From: Mesorhizobium_G sp049840935
Lineage (GTDB): Bacteria; Pseudomonadota; Alphaproteobacteria; Rhizobiales; Rhizobiaceae
Length of the DNA: 64,000 bases
Assembly (NCBI GenBank): GCA_049840935.1
Contig: JASGJA010000030.1
Coordinates: forward strand, 1-64,000
Reading direction: 5' to 3'
A program made the position numbers and the translations under genes. The notes below the pieces were generated by a model, which saw only the letters and a list, made by a program, of their open reading frames with translations, did no database searches and was not told the origin of the DNA. This document shows, piece by piece, positions 35,677 to 45,667 of the stretch. How positions within the stretch are numbered: position 1 is the stretch's first letter; each line of letters begins with the position of its first letter.

Positions 35677-38663
35677 GCGCGATACGCATCGCTTCCGGCG
35701 GGCGCATCGACCGCTCGCGCACAGTCAATTTCCGTTTCGATGGGCAAGCCTATACCGGCCACCCCGGCGACACGCTTGCCTCAGCATTACTTGCCAACGG
35801 CGTAGCGCTGTTCGGGCGGTCGTTCAAATATCATCGACCGCGCGGATTGCTGACGGCTGGCGTCGATGAGCCGAATGCGCTGGTGACTGTGCTGCGCGAC
35901 AGCGTGCGCGAGCCGAACGTTCCGGCAACGACTGTGGAGCTTTATGAGGGCCTTGTCGCGGAAAGCCAGAACCGCTTTCCGTCGCTGCAATTCGACGTGA
36001 GCGCCATCAACCAGTTTGCGGGCAAATTCATCGGCGCGGGCTTTTACTACAAGACATTCATGGGACCGGAATTCGGACCGCTGAAAGGGACGCGATTCTG
36101 GATGTTCTGCGAACATTTCATCCGTCGCGCGGCAGGTCTTGGACGCGCAGGGCTTGCGCCCGATAAATCCCGATACGAACGCATGAACGCGTTTTGCGAT
36201 GTGCTGGTGGTGGGGTCAGGTCCGGCGGGTTTGAGTGCAGCAGCGGCGGCAGCGGACCAAGGTGCGAATGTCATTTTGGCGGAGATCGATTCGCGGTTTG
36301 GCGGATCGGCCAACTGGTCCGGTGAAACGCTGGATGGCACCCCGGCGGCGGCTTGGGCGAGTGGTGCTGTTGCGGAACTGGCCAAGCGGCCAAATGTGCG
36401 AATGCTGAACCGCACGAGCGTGTGGGGATACTACGATACAAATACGATTGCCGCGCTGGAGCGCGTGACCGATCACAAGCCGATGGGAGCATCAGGCGAG
36501 CCGCGCCATCGGCATTGGAACATTCGCGCAGGTAGCGTGGTGCTGGCAACGGGCGCGTTTGAGCGGCCAATCGTGTTTCCCGGCAATGACAGGCCGGGCG
36601 TGATGCTGGCCTCCGGCGCAATGCGGTACGCCAACGAATTTGGCGTGCGGACAGGCGAGCGGATCGCGATTTTTGCCAACAACGATACGGCATATGGCGC
36701 GGCGCTTGCGTTGAAACGGACGGGCGCAAGCATAGTCGCAATCGTGGATGTGCGCCGCGACGTATCCGAGAAAGCGCGCCACGCAGCGAGCGAATGTGCC
36801 GCCGAACTGCTAACCGGCCACGCGGTGACAGGTACGAAGGGCGGCAAGGTGCTGGACGGCGTCGAGGTGCAGCCATTCGACGGCCACAGGGCGACCGGCG
36901 CGGCGCGTACAATCGATGCGGATTGCCTGCTGGTTTCCGGCGGCTGGTCGCCAGCGATTCATCTGGCAAGTCAGGCGGGGTCACGCCCGGTTTGGGATGA
37001 AAGCTTGCAGGCATTTTTGCCGCCGAAACCGACAGAAAACTGGGTTGGTGCTGGTGCATTCAACGGTGTTTTCCAGACAGCCGACGCGATTGCCGAAGGC
37101 CATGCGGCGGGGCTCGCTGCAACGGGTGCGACGGGCGGCAAGAAGCTGACGCCCCCGATGGTGGAGGGCTTTGCCGGCGAGCCAAACCCTGCACCGGTTT
37201 TCGAGATAAAGGGCAAAGGCAAAGCCTTTGTCGATTTCCAGCATGACGTGACCGCCGACGATGTGCGGCTTGCCTACACCGAGGGCTTCACATCTGCCGA
37301 GCATTTGAAGCGCTATACGACGCTCGGCATGGCAACCGATCAAGGCAAGACGTCGAACGTGCCGGGCATGGCTATCATGGCGGAGGCAACCGGCAAGCCG
37401 ATTCCTGAGGTCGGCTCCACGCGTTTCCGCCCGCCTTTTGCGCCCGTCTCGGTGGGTGCGCTGGCGGCGGAGCGGTTCGGCGACCTCAAGCCGGAACGGC
37501 TGACACCAATGCATGACTGGCATCTGGAACATGGCGCGACCATGTATTCCGCCGGACTGTGGTTCCGCCCGATGATCTATGGCGCAAAGGGCGAAACAGT
37601 CGAGCAGGCCTATGTGCGCGAGGCGAAGACCGTGCGCGAAGGCGTTGGTATCGTTGATGTTTCGACGCTCGGCAAGATCGCGGTTCAGGGACCGGATGCT
37701 GGCACGTTTTTGGACCGGGTCTATACGAACATGTTTTCCACCCTATCCGTGGGGAAGGCGCGTTACGGCCTGATGCTGCGCGAAGATGGGTTCGCTTTCG
37801 ATGACGGCACTACATGGCGGCTCGGTGAAACCGAGTTCCTGATGACCACCACCACGGCCAATGCGGGCAAGGTGATGCAGCATCTGGAGTATTTTCTGGA
37901 TGTGGTGTGGCCAGATTTGCGCGTGCACGTGACTTCCGTGACCGATCAATGGGCGGGCGCGGCAATTGCGGGACCGCTGGCGCGCAAGGTACTGGAAGCC
38001 TGCGTTCAGGGCGCGAAGGTGGACAATGACACCCTGCCTTTTATGGGTATCGTTCACGGAACGATTGACGGCGTGAATGTTATGATCTGCCGCCTCTCCT
38101 TTTCCGGTGAGCTGGCCTATGAAGTCTATTGCGGCGCGAATGACGGAACGCGCGTTTGGGAAGCGCTGATGACGGCAGGCAAGCCGCACGGCATCACGCC
38201 ATACGGGCTTGAGGCGCTCGGAACATTGCGCATCGAAAAGGGGCATGTGACCGGCGCGGAGATCGACGGACGCACAACCGCACGCGACTTGCATCTGGAC
38301 TGGATGCTTTCAAAAAAGAAGCCGTTCATTGGCTCTGCGATGATGGATCGCGAAGGGCTGGTCGATGAAAACCGGCTGCAACTGGTGGGCATCGTGCCGC
38401 TGGATAACAGGCCGATCAATGGCGGCGCGCATATTGTCGAGCAGTTGCATGAAGACCATCCGATGAACTCGATCGGCCATGTGACAGCCATGTGCTATTC
38501 GCCCGCGCTTGGCAAATATATCGCGCTGGCGCTGGTGAAGGGCGGCAAGGCACGACGCGGAACGCGCGCTTACGTTTCCGATCCGCTGCGCAAGCGTTTT
38601 GGGCCGGTGGATATCGTCAGCCATCATTTCTTCGATCCGGACGGGAGCCGCATGCATGGCTGA
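35673..38663 (+). CDS. soxA: Sarcosine oxidase, alpha subunit
   Basis: An intact 996-residue protein that starts in an ATGA overlap with soxD. Residues 1-100 are a 2Fe-2S ferredoxin-like fold without the cluster (TYTGHPGDTLASALLANGV-type pattern). The NAD-binding motif GSGPAG is at residues 181-186. The C-terminal ~400 residues are a THF-binding GcvT-type domain (IVDVSTLGKIAVQGPDA, LSFSGELAYEVYCG, LGTLRIEKGHVTGAEIDGRT). It receives the methyl group and channels it to folate. The intact frame is notable next to broken soxG. Confidence 0.93.
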   Translation: MSAIRIASGGRIDRSRTVNFRFDGQAYTGHPGDTLASALLANGVALFGRSFKYHRPRGLLTAGVDEPNALVTVLRDSVREPNVPATTVELYEGLVAESQNRFPSLQFDVSAINQFAGKFIGAGFYYKTFMGPEFGPLKGTRFWMFCEHFIRRAAGLGRAGLAPDKSRYERMNAFCDVLVVGSGPAGLSAAAAAADQGANVILAEIDSRFGGSANWSGETLDGTPAAAWASGAVAELAKRPNVRMLNRTSVWGYYDTNTIAALERVTDHKPMGASGEPRHRHWNIRAGSVVLATGAFERPIVFPGNDRPGVMLASGAMRYANEFGVRTGERIAIFANNDTAYGAALALKRTGASIVAIVDVRRDVSEKARHAASECAAELLTGHAVTGTKGGKVLDGVEVQPFDGHRATGAARTIDADCLLVSGGWSPAIHLASQAGSRPVWDESLQAFLPPKPTENWVGAGAFNGVFQTADAIAEGHAAGLAATGATGGKKLTPPMVEGFAGEPNPAPVFEIKGKGKAFVDFQHDVTADDVRLAYTEGFTSAEHLKRYTTLGMATDQGKTSNVPGMAIMAEATGKPIPEVGSTRFRPPFAPVSVGALAAERFGDLKPERLTPMHDWHLEHGATMYSAGLWFRPMIYGAKGETVEQAYVREAKTVREGVGIVDVSTLGKIAVQGPDAGTFLDRVYTNMFSTLSVGKARYGLMLREDGFAFDDGTTWRLGETEFLMTTTTANAGKVMQHLEYFLDVVWPDLRVHVTSVTDQWAGAAIAGPLARKVLEACVQGAKVDNDTLPFMGIVHGTIDGVNVMICRLSFSGELAYEVYCGANDGTRVWEALMTAGKPHGITPYGLEALGTLRIEKGHVTGAEIDGRTTARDLHLDWMLSKKKPFIGSAMMDREGLVDENRLQLVGIVPLDNRPINGGAHIVEQLHEDHPMNSIGHVTAMCYSPALGKYIALALVKGGKARRGTRAYVSDPLRKRFGPVDIVSHHFFDPDGSRMHG

Positions 38664-39241
38664 GACATTATCGCCGCTGGACACGGTTTTGCGTACGGGC
38701 CGCTATGCCAACACGGCTGCAAAAATCGGTGTCGTATTGTCTGAAGTTTCGCCCGGTTCAATCGTGCAGGTGGCCGCATGGCCAGACACCGAAGCGAGGG
38801 TGCTTGAGGGATAACGAAGACCACCAAGCTGAAGCTCGGCAGCGAGCCGGGCTCAGGAGCAACGAGCGGAAGCGCTCCACGTTCGGCATTGCACCGGGGC
38901 GCTTTATGGTTGTCACCGACGAGGAGGGATTGGCCGAGCACCTGATAAGCGTCATTCCGGCGGCGGTGGGTTCGGTGACGGACCTCTCGCACGGGCGCAC
39001 GGCAATACGCATCGAAGGCGAAAAAGTCGAATGGCTGCTGGCGAAGTTTTTTGCGGTGGATTTTTCCCGCGATAAGTTCCCGGTCGGTAGTGGAGTTTCG
39101 ACCAATCACCATGATATTTTCGCGCAGATACAGCGGCGAGCAGAGAATTGCTTTGAAGTTTATGTATTCAGGTCGTTCGCACGCTCATTCTGGAAAGCGC
39201 TTTGCCACAGCGCGGAAGAAATTGGCTATGAAGTGCGTTAG
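38656..39241 (+). CDS. soxG: Sarcosine oxidase, gamma subunit (frameshifted)
   Basis: ATG 38656 overlaps the soxA end and gives MAETLSPLDTVLRTGRYANT and GSIVQVAAWPDTEA, then a stop at ~38811. The next frame carries ITKTTKLKLGSEPGSGATSG. After a second shift near 38880 comes FGIAPGRFMVVTDEEGLAEH, VTDLSHGRTAIRIEGEKVEW, FSRDKFPVGSGVSTNHHDIF and FEVYVFRSFARSFWKALCHS to 39241. These are the expected soxG motifs. Two indels are needed; sequencing error is likely, although genuine decay next to the IS element cannot be excluded from sequence alone. Confidence 0.85.
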
Positions 39242-39361
39242 TATATTGGCAGGACGTGAAGCGCGCCCGGCCCGATCAATTTATGTTTTACGTTAGAATT
39301 TTATCACAATAGTTTGACTTTACGCCATTATCACTACCAGTACTCTCTTCGCGGCGGGCTG

Positions 39362-40665
39362 AGCTGGACACCCGATTACCTCGCGAGATTTCTGATTCAT
39401 GATTCGATCTGGCCTTCATGATTTGGAGGCGGGACGATGGAGCAGCGGTCGCTATTCGGGCTTTGGGAGCATCTTGAGAGGCTGAGCAAAATCGGCGATC
39501 CGCTGGAAGTTCTGGAGGCGGCGGTCGACTTCGAATATTTCCGCGGCTGGCTGACCGAGGGCGGGCTATGGCGACGGAACCAGGGCGGCCGCCCTGCCTT
39601 CGATCCGGTGTCGATGTTCAAGGCGCTGATCCTTCAGGCCCAGCACAATCTGAGCGATGCCAGAATGGAGTTCATGATCCGGGACCGGCTGTCCTGGATG
39701 CGCTTCCTGGGCTTCGACCTCGGCGGTCCGACACCCGACGAGAACACGATCCGGCTGTTCCGTAACAAACTGACCGAGACGGGCACGTTGAAGCGAGTGA
39801 TGAAGGCGTTCGACTGGCAACTCCAGAAGAAGGGCTACATCCCGATGTCAGGCCAGATCATCGACGCATCTCTGGTGCCAGCGCCGAAGCAGCGGAATAC
39901 GGATGCGGAGAAGGAAGCCATCAAAGCCGGCAAGACGGCGAACGAAATCTGGCCGAACGAGCCGAACAAGGCGGCCCAGAAAGACACCGATGCGCGCTGG
40001 ACGCTCAAGATCGGTGGCAAGATCCGGTATCGGCCGGACGGCACGCCGCTGCCTCAAATCGCGTTGCCGGTCTTCGGCTACAAATCCCACATCGCCATCG
40101 ACAGGCGCTTCGGCTTCATCCGGGAGAGCGCGGTGACTTCGGCCGCACAGGCGGATGGCCGGATGCTGCCGCGATTGGTGACGACGGACAACACTTCCTC
40201 CGAGGTCTGGGCCGACAGCGCGTATCGGTCGCAGAAGAACGAGAAATGGCTGGCTTCAAGGATGCTGGTCAGCCGCATCCATCGTCGCAAGCCGGCAGGC
40301 AAGCCGATGCCGCAGAATATCGCACGGGCCAATGCCGCAAAATCGTCGATCCGTGCCCATGTCGAACACGTCTTCGCCCACCAGAAAAACCGCTTCGGCC
40401 TGTTCATCCGCACCATTGGCCTAGCGCGGGCCGAGGCGAAACTCACTCTGGCCAACATCGCCTACAACTTCGACAAGTTGATCTTCCATGAACGGGCAGG
40501 AACCTTGGGCTGAATCCGTCTGGCGTCGGAAAAGCAGCCCGGTATCGGCCGCCATGACGCCCTTCGACGATCAAAGGCGGCATCCTCAACCGACCGCCAA
40601 CCCCCAATCTGGCTTCAAACCCGGCCGCCGGCTCAGTCTGCGGGGGTTAATGCGGGTGTCTAGCT
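39362..40665. mobile_element. IS5-family insertion sequence
   Basis: About 1.3 kb bounded by imperfect inverted repeats: agctggacacccgattacc at 39362-39380 and, inverted, agctagacacccgcattaac at 40646-40665. One intact transposase gene lies inside. It sits between soxG and an exported protein gene. A target-site duplication is not clear at these ends, so the exact boundaries could be off by a few bases. Confidence 0.82.
39437..40513 (+). CDS. IS5-family DDE transposase
   Basis: An intact 358-residue protein. The N-terminal DUF772-like domain has LTEGGLWRRNQGGRPAFDPV and RDRLSWMRFLGFDLGGPTPD. The DDE triad is visible: Asp143 in IIDASLVPAP, Asp260 in VWADSAYRSQ and Glu310 in AHVEHVFAHQKNRFG, with the Y-R-E style signature. 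A complete catalytic set and uninterrupted frame suggest an active or recently active element. Confidence 0.92.
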   Translation: MEQRSLFGLWEHLERLSKIGDPLEVLEAAVDFEYFRGWLTEGGLWRRNQGGRPAFDPVSMFKALILQAQHNLSDARMEFMIRDRLSWMRFLGFDLGGPTPDENTIRLFRNKLTETGTLKRVMKAFDWQLQKKGYIPMSGQIIDASLVPAPKQRNTDAEKEAIKAGKTANEIWPNEPNKAAQKDTDARWTLKIGGKIRYRPDGTPLPQIALPVFGYKSHIAIDRRFGFIRESAVTSAAQADGRMLPRLVTTDNTSSEVWADSAYRSQKNEKWLASRMLVSRIHRRKPAGKPMPQNIARANAAKSSIRAHVEHVFAHQKNRFGLFIRTIGLARAEAKLTLANIAYNFDKLIFHERAGTLG

Positions 40666-40681
40666 TGCAGGGAGAGATTGC

Positions 40682-41308
40682 ATGAAACCTATTGTCGGAA
40701 TGGCCGCAGCCGCCTTGCTTTGCATGGCTGGAGCCGCGATTGCCCAAGACACCTCCATGAGTTTTTTCGTGACCAGCGCAAACCCCGGCAAGGGTGGCGA
40801 TTTGGGCGGATTGGCGGGCGCAGACGCCTATTGCGGGGAATTGGCCGGTGCAGCTGGGTCGACTGGCAAAACCTGGCACGCGTACCTTTCCACGGATAGC
40901 GAAGATGCGCGCGACCGCATTGGTTCCGGCCCCTGGTATAACGCGAAGGGCGAGAAGATTGCCGACGATGTAGCTTCACTGCACAGCGCCACGAACAACA
41001 TCACGAAACAGACAGCGCTGAACGAAAAGGGTGAGATCATTAACGGGCGCGGCGACACACCAAACCGCCATGACATTCTGACGGGCTCGCTGTCCGATGG
41101 CACAAAAGCGCCCCAGACTTGCGACAACTGGACAATGAACGGAGCCGACGGCGCGGCAATCGTTGGCCATTCCGACCGCACCGGGCTGGATGATTCCGAC
41201 GCAGCGAAGTCGTGGAATTCGTCACACCCAACGCGCGGTGGATGCACCATCGATGCATTTAAAGGAACGGGCGGCGACGGCTTGTTCTACTGCTTCGCTA
41301 CCAACTAG
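40682..41308 (+). CDS. Exported lectin-like (endostatin/C-type lectin-fold-like) protein
   Basis: A 208-residue protein with signal peptide (VGMAAAALLCMAGAAIAQ). The mature part begins MSFFVTSANPGKGGDLGGLA and has GADAYCGELAG, TWHAYLSTDSEDARDRIG, APQTCDNWTMNG, HPTRGGCTIDAFKG and DGLFYCFATN. The four spaced cysteines and WxAYLS pattern resemble the endostatin/collagen XVIII-type lectin fold seen in some bacterial exported proteins. Ligand unknown. The gene starts ~17 bp after the right end of the IS element, so the element may influence its promoter. Confidence 0.65.
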   Translation: MKPIVGMAAAALLCMAGAAIAQDTSMSFFVTSANPGKGGDLGGLAGADAYCGELAGAAGSTGKTWHAYLSTDSEDARDRIGSGPWYNAKGEKIADDVASLHSATNNITKQTALNEKGEIINGRGDTPNRHDILTGSLSDGTKAPQTCDNWTMNGADGAAIVGHSDRTGLDDSDAAKSWNSSHPTRGGCTIDAFKGTGGDGLFYCFATN

Positions 41309-41314
41309 CGACCG

Positions 41315-42059
41315 TCACTCGACGAACTTGACCCACTCTTCAAGCGGGGCACGCTCGGAGCGAAACTGGTTTTCCGGCTTCGACGTATCCTCGTAGCCAA
41401 GCGCGATGCCGCAAACGAGAATTTCCTCGTCTTCCATGCCGATGATGGGCCGGATTTGCTTGTGGTAAGGCGCGAAGGCCGCCTGCGGGCAGGTGTGCAG
41501 CCCTCTGCCCCGCGCAGCGATCATGACGTTTTCCAGCATCATGCCGAGGTCCATCCATGACCCCTTGTTCAAGCGGCGGTCGATTGTGAACAGCAGACCG
41601 ACCGGCGCGTCGAAGAAAACGAAGTTGCGATCATGCTGCGCGCGCATGCGCTCGACCTCACGGCGGCCAATGCCGAGCGAGTTATAAAGCGCAAAGCCAA
41701 CCGTACGCCGGCGCGTAAGATACGGTTCGAAGAACTGGTCCGGGTAATATTTGTATTCGTCCCACTCGATCTTTTCGGCGCGAATGCCTGAATTGAGAAT
41801 TGAAATCGGCAATGCGCTGCTTCACGTCACCGGTCACGACATAAGCGCGCCAAGGCTGCATATTCGTGCCGGACGGCGCCCAACGCGCGACTTCGAGAAT
41901 GTCGCGAATTACGGAAGGTTCAATCGGTGTGGGCAGAAATGCCCGCACGGAGCGGCGCGTCAGGATCGCCTCATCGACGATTTCCTGTTCTGTCAGTCCT
42001 GTGGATTCTGTTCTCGCGAGCATGGCGTCACTTGGATAGGTCATTGTTTTGTCGGCCAT
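41315..42059 (-). CDS. Nitroreductase-family flavoprotein (one frameshift)
   Basis: From ATG 42059 the first frame gives ILTRRSVRAFLPTPIEPSVI, ILEVARWAPSGTNMQPWRAY and VVTGDVKQRIAD, the FMN-binding start of the family. A frame change near 41815 joins it to EWDEYKYYPDQFFEPYLTRR, LGMMLENVMIAARGRGLHTC, PIIGMEDEEILVCGIALGYE and RAPLEEWVKFVE, ending at 41315. About 245 residues. Uses FMN and NAD(P)H to reduce nitro or quinone compounds; the specific substrate is unknown. Confidence 0.85.
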
Positions 42060-42190
42060 ATGACACATTTTGCGGCAGAAATGGGGGATACGCCGCACAC
42101 AAAATATTGCAAGCCTGCAACATGAGCGGCGCAGCTTATCACCAGATTCGACAACGCAATCGCGCGGCGATAGATCATCATGGCGAAAAA

Positions 42191-43003
42191 ATGAGGCAAT
42201 CGGTGGCGAACAAGCGGCGATTTTGGTGGGGCGATTTCAAAGCGGCGGACTTCGCTGCCATCGAATCCGACACGACGATTGCGGTGCTTCCGCTTGCCGC
42301 AACAGAGCAGCACGGCCCGCATCTGCCGCTTTCCACAGACGCTGAAATCATGCGCGGAATGTTGGACGAAGTTGCGCGGCAAGTGCCTGAAACGTTTGAT
42401 CTGCGCGTGCTGCCGATTCAGGATGTCGGCAAATCCAACGAGCATGTGAATGTGCCGGGAACGCTTTCGCTCGATCCGGTGATCGCGCTGGAAGCGTGGA
42501 CGCAGATCGGTGATTCCATCGCGCGCACGGGCATCAGGAAGCTCGTGGTCATAACCTCGCATGGCGGCAATGAGGAAGTAATGGCGTTGCTGACGCGCGA
42601 AATGCGCGTGCGCCATCGCATGCTGGCGGTTAAATCGAGCTGGGGGCGGTTCGGTTATCCCGCGGGTGTTTTTACCGAGGATGAACAGCGATATGGCGTG
42701 CATGGCGGCGATATTGAAACCTCGCTGATGCTGCATTTCAGGCCGGAACTGGTGGATATGAGCCGCGCAGGCAACTTCCGTTCCAACGTGGAAACCGCCG
42801 ATAAAAAGTTTGATTTGCTGCGGCAGACTGGGCCGTTTGGCTTTGCGTGGATGGCGACCGATCTCAATCCGGCGGGCGTGGTGGGCGATGCCGCCGCCGC
42901 CAGTGCGGAAAAGGGAAAGCAAACGGCTGAGCATCAGGCGGCAGGCTTCGTTCGATTGCTGGCGGATATTCGCAAGGCCAAACTGGACGAATTGCTATGC
43001 TAG
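42191..43003 (+). CDS. Creatininase-family amidohydrolase
   Basis: From ATG 42191 (42122 is an alternative) the protein has ~270 residues. Family metal and catalytic motifs are VLPLAATEQHGPHLPLSTDA, ITSHGGNEEVM and VHGGDIETSLMLHFRPELV. Creatininases open cyclic amides; creatinine to creatine feeds sarcosine formation, and soxBDAG is nearby. No creatinase is present, so other activities (for example the MftE-like or FAPy deformylase groups) remain possible. It overlaps the convergent phosphatase gene by 4 bp. Confidence 0.8.
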   Translation: MRQSVANKRRFWWGDFKAADFAAIESDTTIAVLPLAATEQHGPHLPLSTDAEIMRGMLDEVARQVPETFDLRVLPIQDVGKSNEHVNVPGTLSLDPVIALEAWTQIGDSIARTGIRKLVVITSHGGNEEVMALLTREMRVRHRMLAVKSSWGRFGYPAGVFTEDEQRYGVHGGDIETSLMLHFRPELVDMSRAGNFRSNVETADKKFDLLRQTGPFGFAWMATDLNPAGVVGDAAAASAEKGKQTAEHQAAGFVRLLADIRKAKLDELLC

Positions 43004-43503
43004 ATTTCCAGCGTGAATGGTGTGCCTTCAAAGGCATCCGCACCGCGCCCGATTTCGGCTATCGCGCGAACCATGCGGCCCTCGCGGCGCAAGATGTGAT
43101 CGGCAAGCGCGATCATACGCGGATTGGGCGTAGCCGAAGGCGATAACCTGCGCAAAGTGCGGGCAAGCTCCGCCTCATTGCGCCCCGGCGCAAAGGCTGC
43201 CGCAATCATATAGGCCGTCGCGGTGGATCGGCTGATGCCCGCATAGCAATGTACGACCAACGGACGTCTGCGGTCCCAGCCGCGCGCGAAATCCAGAATG
43301 CGGTGCACATGCTCCTCACCCGGTAAGGTCATGCCATCCCGCGGCTCGTGAATATCATGCATCGTGACGTGCAGGTGGTTGGCTTCCTCAACCGAGGTGG
43401 GACGCACCAGCGCGGTGCCTTCCGACAGCAGCGAGATGATGCGGTCTGGCCGCACGCTCTCGACGGTCGTTTCCAACTTTGACAGAGAGCAAACAACGAT
43501 CAT
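43000..43503 (-). CDS. Tyrosine/dual-specificity protein phosphatase
   Basis: A 167-residue protein with the P-loop HCYAGISRS (CX5R: Cys then GxxR-S) within PLVVHCYAGISRSTATAYMI. An upstream general-acid candidate is the Asp in TMHDIHEPRDGM. Low-specificity phosphatases of this type are found next to cobC in several Hyphomicrobiales. Its start overlaps the cobC stop by ATGA, so they are co-transcribed. Confidence 0.82.
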   Translation of the reverse strand: MIVVCSLSKLETTVESVRPDRIISLLSEGTALVRPTSVEEANHLHVTMHDIHEPRDGMTLPGEEHVHRILDFARGWDRRRPLVVHCYAGISRSTATAYMIAAAFAPGRNEAELARTLRRLSPSATPNPRMIALADHILRREGRMVRAIAEIGRGADAFEGTPFTLEI

Positions 43504-44520
43504 TTCTCTTCCTCCCAAGCGGCCAACGCTTCCTCAAGGCGCTGCCATTGCGTTTCACTCCCGGGCAGGCCGCAGCGCAGCTCGCGCGGTCTGTCACTGA
43601 ACGCTCGCAGCAGAATGCCGCGCTCGCCCAGATAGCGATGCAAGCGCGATGCTTTGTCGGTGGCGATGTGGCGGAACAAACCTGTGCCGCCCGTCACGAC
43701 AATGCCGACGCGCCCAAAACAGCTATCCAAACGCGCGGCCTCCTGCGCAAGTTGCAGACGCATGGACTCCTGCCACGCTTTGTCAGCATAGGCGCGCAAA
43801 CCATATTCCAGCGCAGGCCCAGCGACCGCCCAAGGTCCAAGCCGTGCCCCGAGTTGTGCAGCAATTGTGGGTGTGGAAATCGCAAAGCCCAGCCGGACAC
43901 CGGCCAACCCGAAGAATTTGCCGAAGGAACGCAACACGACCAATCCACCCTGCCCGACCGCATCAGCCACGCTTTCCGCATGCGGCGCGACATCCATGAA
44001 AGCCTCATCGACAACCAGCAGGCCAGATTTCGCTCGCATATGCGCGGCAAGGTCGAGAAGGTCTTTGCGTGAGATGAGGCGGCCATCCGGGATTGTTCGG
44101 GTTTACGACAACGGCCAGATCCGCATCGGCGAGCGCATCGAAGTTGCTTACTTCGCGTACCTCGTGACCGGCAACAGCGGCAGCACGCGCATGCTCCTGA
44201 TAGGTCGGTCCCAGAATGGCAGCGGTGCCGCCCGCACAAAGCCCGGCGACGAGGGGCAGCAATATCTGCGTGCCTGGAGCAGCAACGATCTCGTTGGCCT
44301 GCGCGCCATAATTGCGGGCAGCGACGGCGCAGAGTTCCGCAATGCGCGAGGGCTCGGGCAGTCGCGTAAACGCGCTGGCAGGCAAATCGAAAAGCGGATA
44401 GGCATGCGGATTAATACCGGTCGAAAGGTCGACGAACGGTCGCGGCGCATGTGGAAAGAGCATTCCTGCTCGCGCCAGACTGCCGCCGTGCTCGACCGGC
44501 AACAAGGTTTGTTCCTGCAT
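43500..44520 (-). CDS. cobC: Threonine-phosphate decarboxylase (one frameshift)
   Basis: From ATG 44520: EHGGSLARAGMLFPHAPRPF, VDLSTGINPHAYPLFDLPAS, ANEIVAAPGTQILLPLVAGL and ADLAVVVNPNNPGW. After a shift near 44075 the second frame gives LLVVDEAFMDVAPHAES and VLRSFGKFFGLAGVRLGFAI with the PLP lysine (SFGK). It ends GLPGSETQWQRLEEALAAWE. This is the PLP aminotransferase-fold enzyme that makes the aminopropanol arm of cobalamin. The start codon overlaps the divergent cobD start by two bases (CATG at 44518-44521). Confidence 0.88.
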
Positions 44521-45478
44521 GCTCACCCTGCTGTCTCTCATTTTTGAACTCGGCTTCGGCTACCCGGATCGGCTGTTCAAATCAATCGGCCACCCGGTGA
44601 CGTGGATCGGCGCTTTGATTACCCGGCTGGACGTCGCACTGAACCGGCACGAATATTCGCCACGCGAGAAGAAAAGCGCAGGCGTGATTGCGGCGCTGAT
44701 TATCGTGCTTGTGCCTGCCTTTATCGGATTTTTGCTGGAAAGACTGCTTGGGCATGGATGGATTGGACTCATCATTTGCGCGCTGGTTGGCAGTTCGTTG
44801 ATCGCGCAACGCAGCCTGGCGAAACATGTGGAAGCAGTTGCCAGCGCGCTGGAAACTGGCGGAGTTGAGGCCGGACGGGTAGCTGTTTCCCAAATTGTTG
44901 GGCGCGACCCGGAGCGGCTAGACGAAGCCGCGATTTGCCGTGCAGCAATCGAAAGTCTGGCGGAAAATTTCTCCGACGGTGTGGTCGCGCCAGCGTTCTG
45001 GATGGCGGTTGGGGGGCTGGCAGGCGGCGCAGGTTACAAAGCCGCCAACACGGCGGACTCGATGATCGGCCACAAAAACGAGCTTTACCGGGATTTCGGT
45101 TGGGCTTCCGCGCGCTTTGACGATCTCATCAATTTGCCCGCATCGCGATTAACCGGATTGGCAGTTGTGGCGGCAGCGTGGGCTTTGCCGGAGACGGATT
45201 GGAGGGCGGCGTGGACAGCGTTGCGACGCGACGCCGGAAAGCACCGTTCGCCAAACGCCGGTTGGCCGGAAGCGGCAATGGCCGGCGCGCTCGGCGTGGC
45301 ATTGGCCGGGCCTCGCGTCTATGGCGGCGTTATGGTGCCGGACACATATATGGGCGAAGGCGGCAGACGCGACGTAACGCCAGCAGATATTCGGCGCGCG
45401 CTGAAGCTGTACTGGACCGCAGACGCAATGCTGATCGGGCTGGTTGCAATCTGTGCGGTGTTCGGGTTGGCGCATTAA
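44519..45478 (+). CDS. cobD: Adenosylcobinamide-phosphate synthase
   Basis: An intact 319-residue membrane protein. It begins with ELGFGYPDRLFKSIGHPVTW, the classic CobD/CbiB start, and has SLAENFSDGVVAPAFWMAVG, AANTADSMIGHKNELYRDFG, ASARFDDLINLPASRLTGLA and SPNAGWPEAAMAGALGVALA. It attaches the aminopropanol phosphate to adenosylcobyrate in the inner membrane. Divergent from cobC with overlapping start codons. Confidence 0.93.
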   Translation: MLTLLSLIFELGFGYPDRLFKSIGHPVTWIGALITRLDVALNRHEYSPREKKSAGVIAALIIVLVPAFIGFLLERLLGHGWIGLIICALVGSSLIAQRSLAKHVEAVASALETGGVEAGRVAVSQIVGRDPERLDEAAICRAAIESLAENFSDGVVAPAFWMAVGGLAGGAGYKAANTADSMIGHKNELYRDFGWASARFDDLINLPASRLTGLAVVAAAWALPETDWRAAWTALRRDAGKHRSPNAGWPEAAMAGALGVALAGPRVYGGVMVPDTYMGEGGRRDVTPADIRRALKLYWTADAMLIGLVAICAVFGLAH

Positions 45479-45492
45479 TATGTGACGTTGCG

Positions 45493-45657
45493 CTGCCCCT
45501 CATCCGCGCTGCCGCGCACCTTCTCCCCGTAAACGGGGGCGAAAGGCAGCAGTGTTAACGCCGCGCGCATCCTGCGGCGTCGAAGATTAAATCAAGCGTT
45601 GAAATTTTCCCTTCGCCCCGTTTACGGGGAGAAGGTCGCGGCAGCGGGATGAGGGCC
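45493..45657. repeat. RIME-like inverted repeat pair
   Basis: Arms at 45493-45546 (ctgcccctcatccgcgctgc...) and 45608-45657 (...gcagcgggatgaggg) carry the ccttctccccgtaaacggg hairpin core. They separate the convergent cobD and cobO genes. Confidence 0.82.
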
Positions 45658-45667
45658 AACAACGCAG

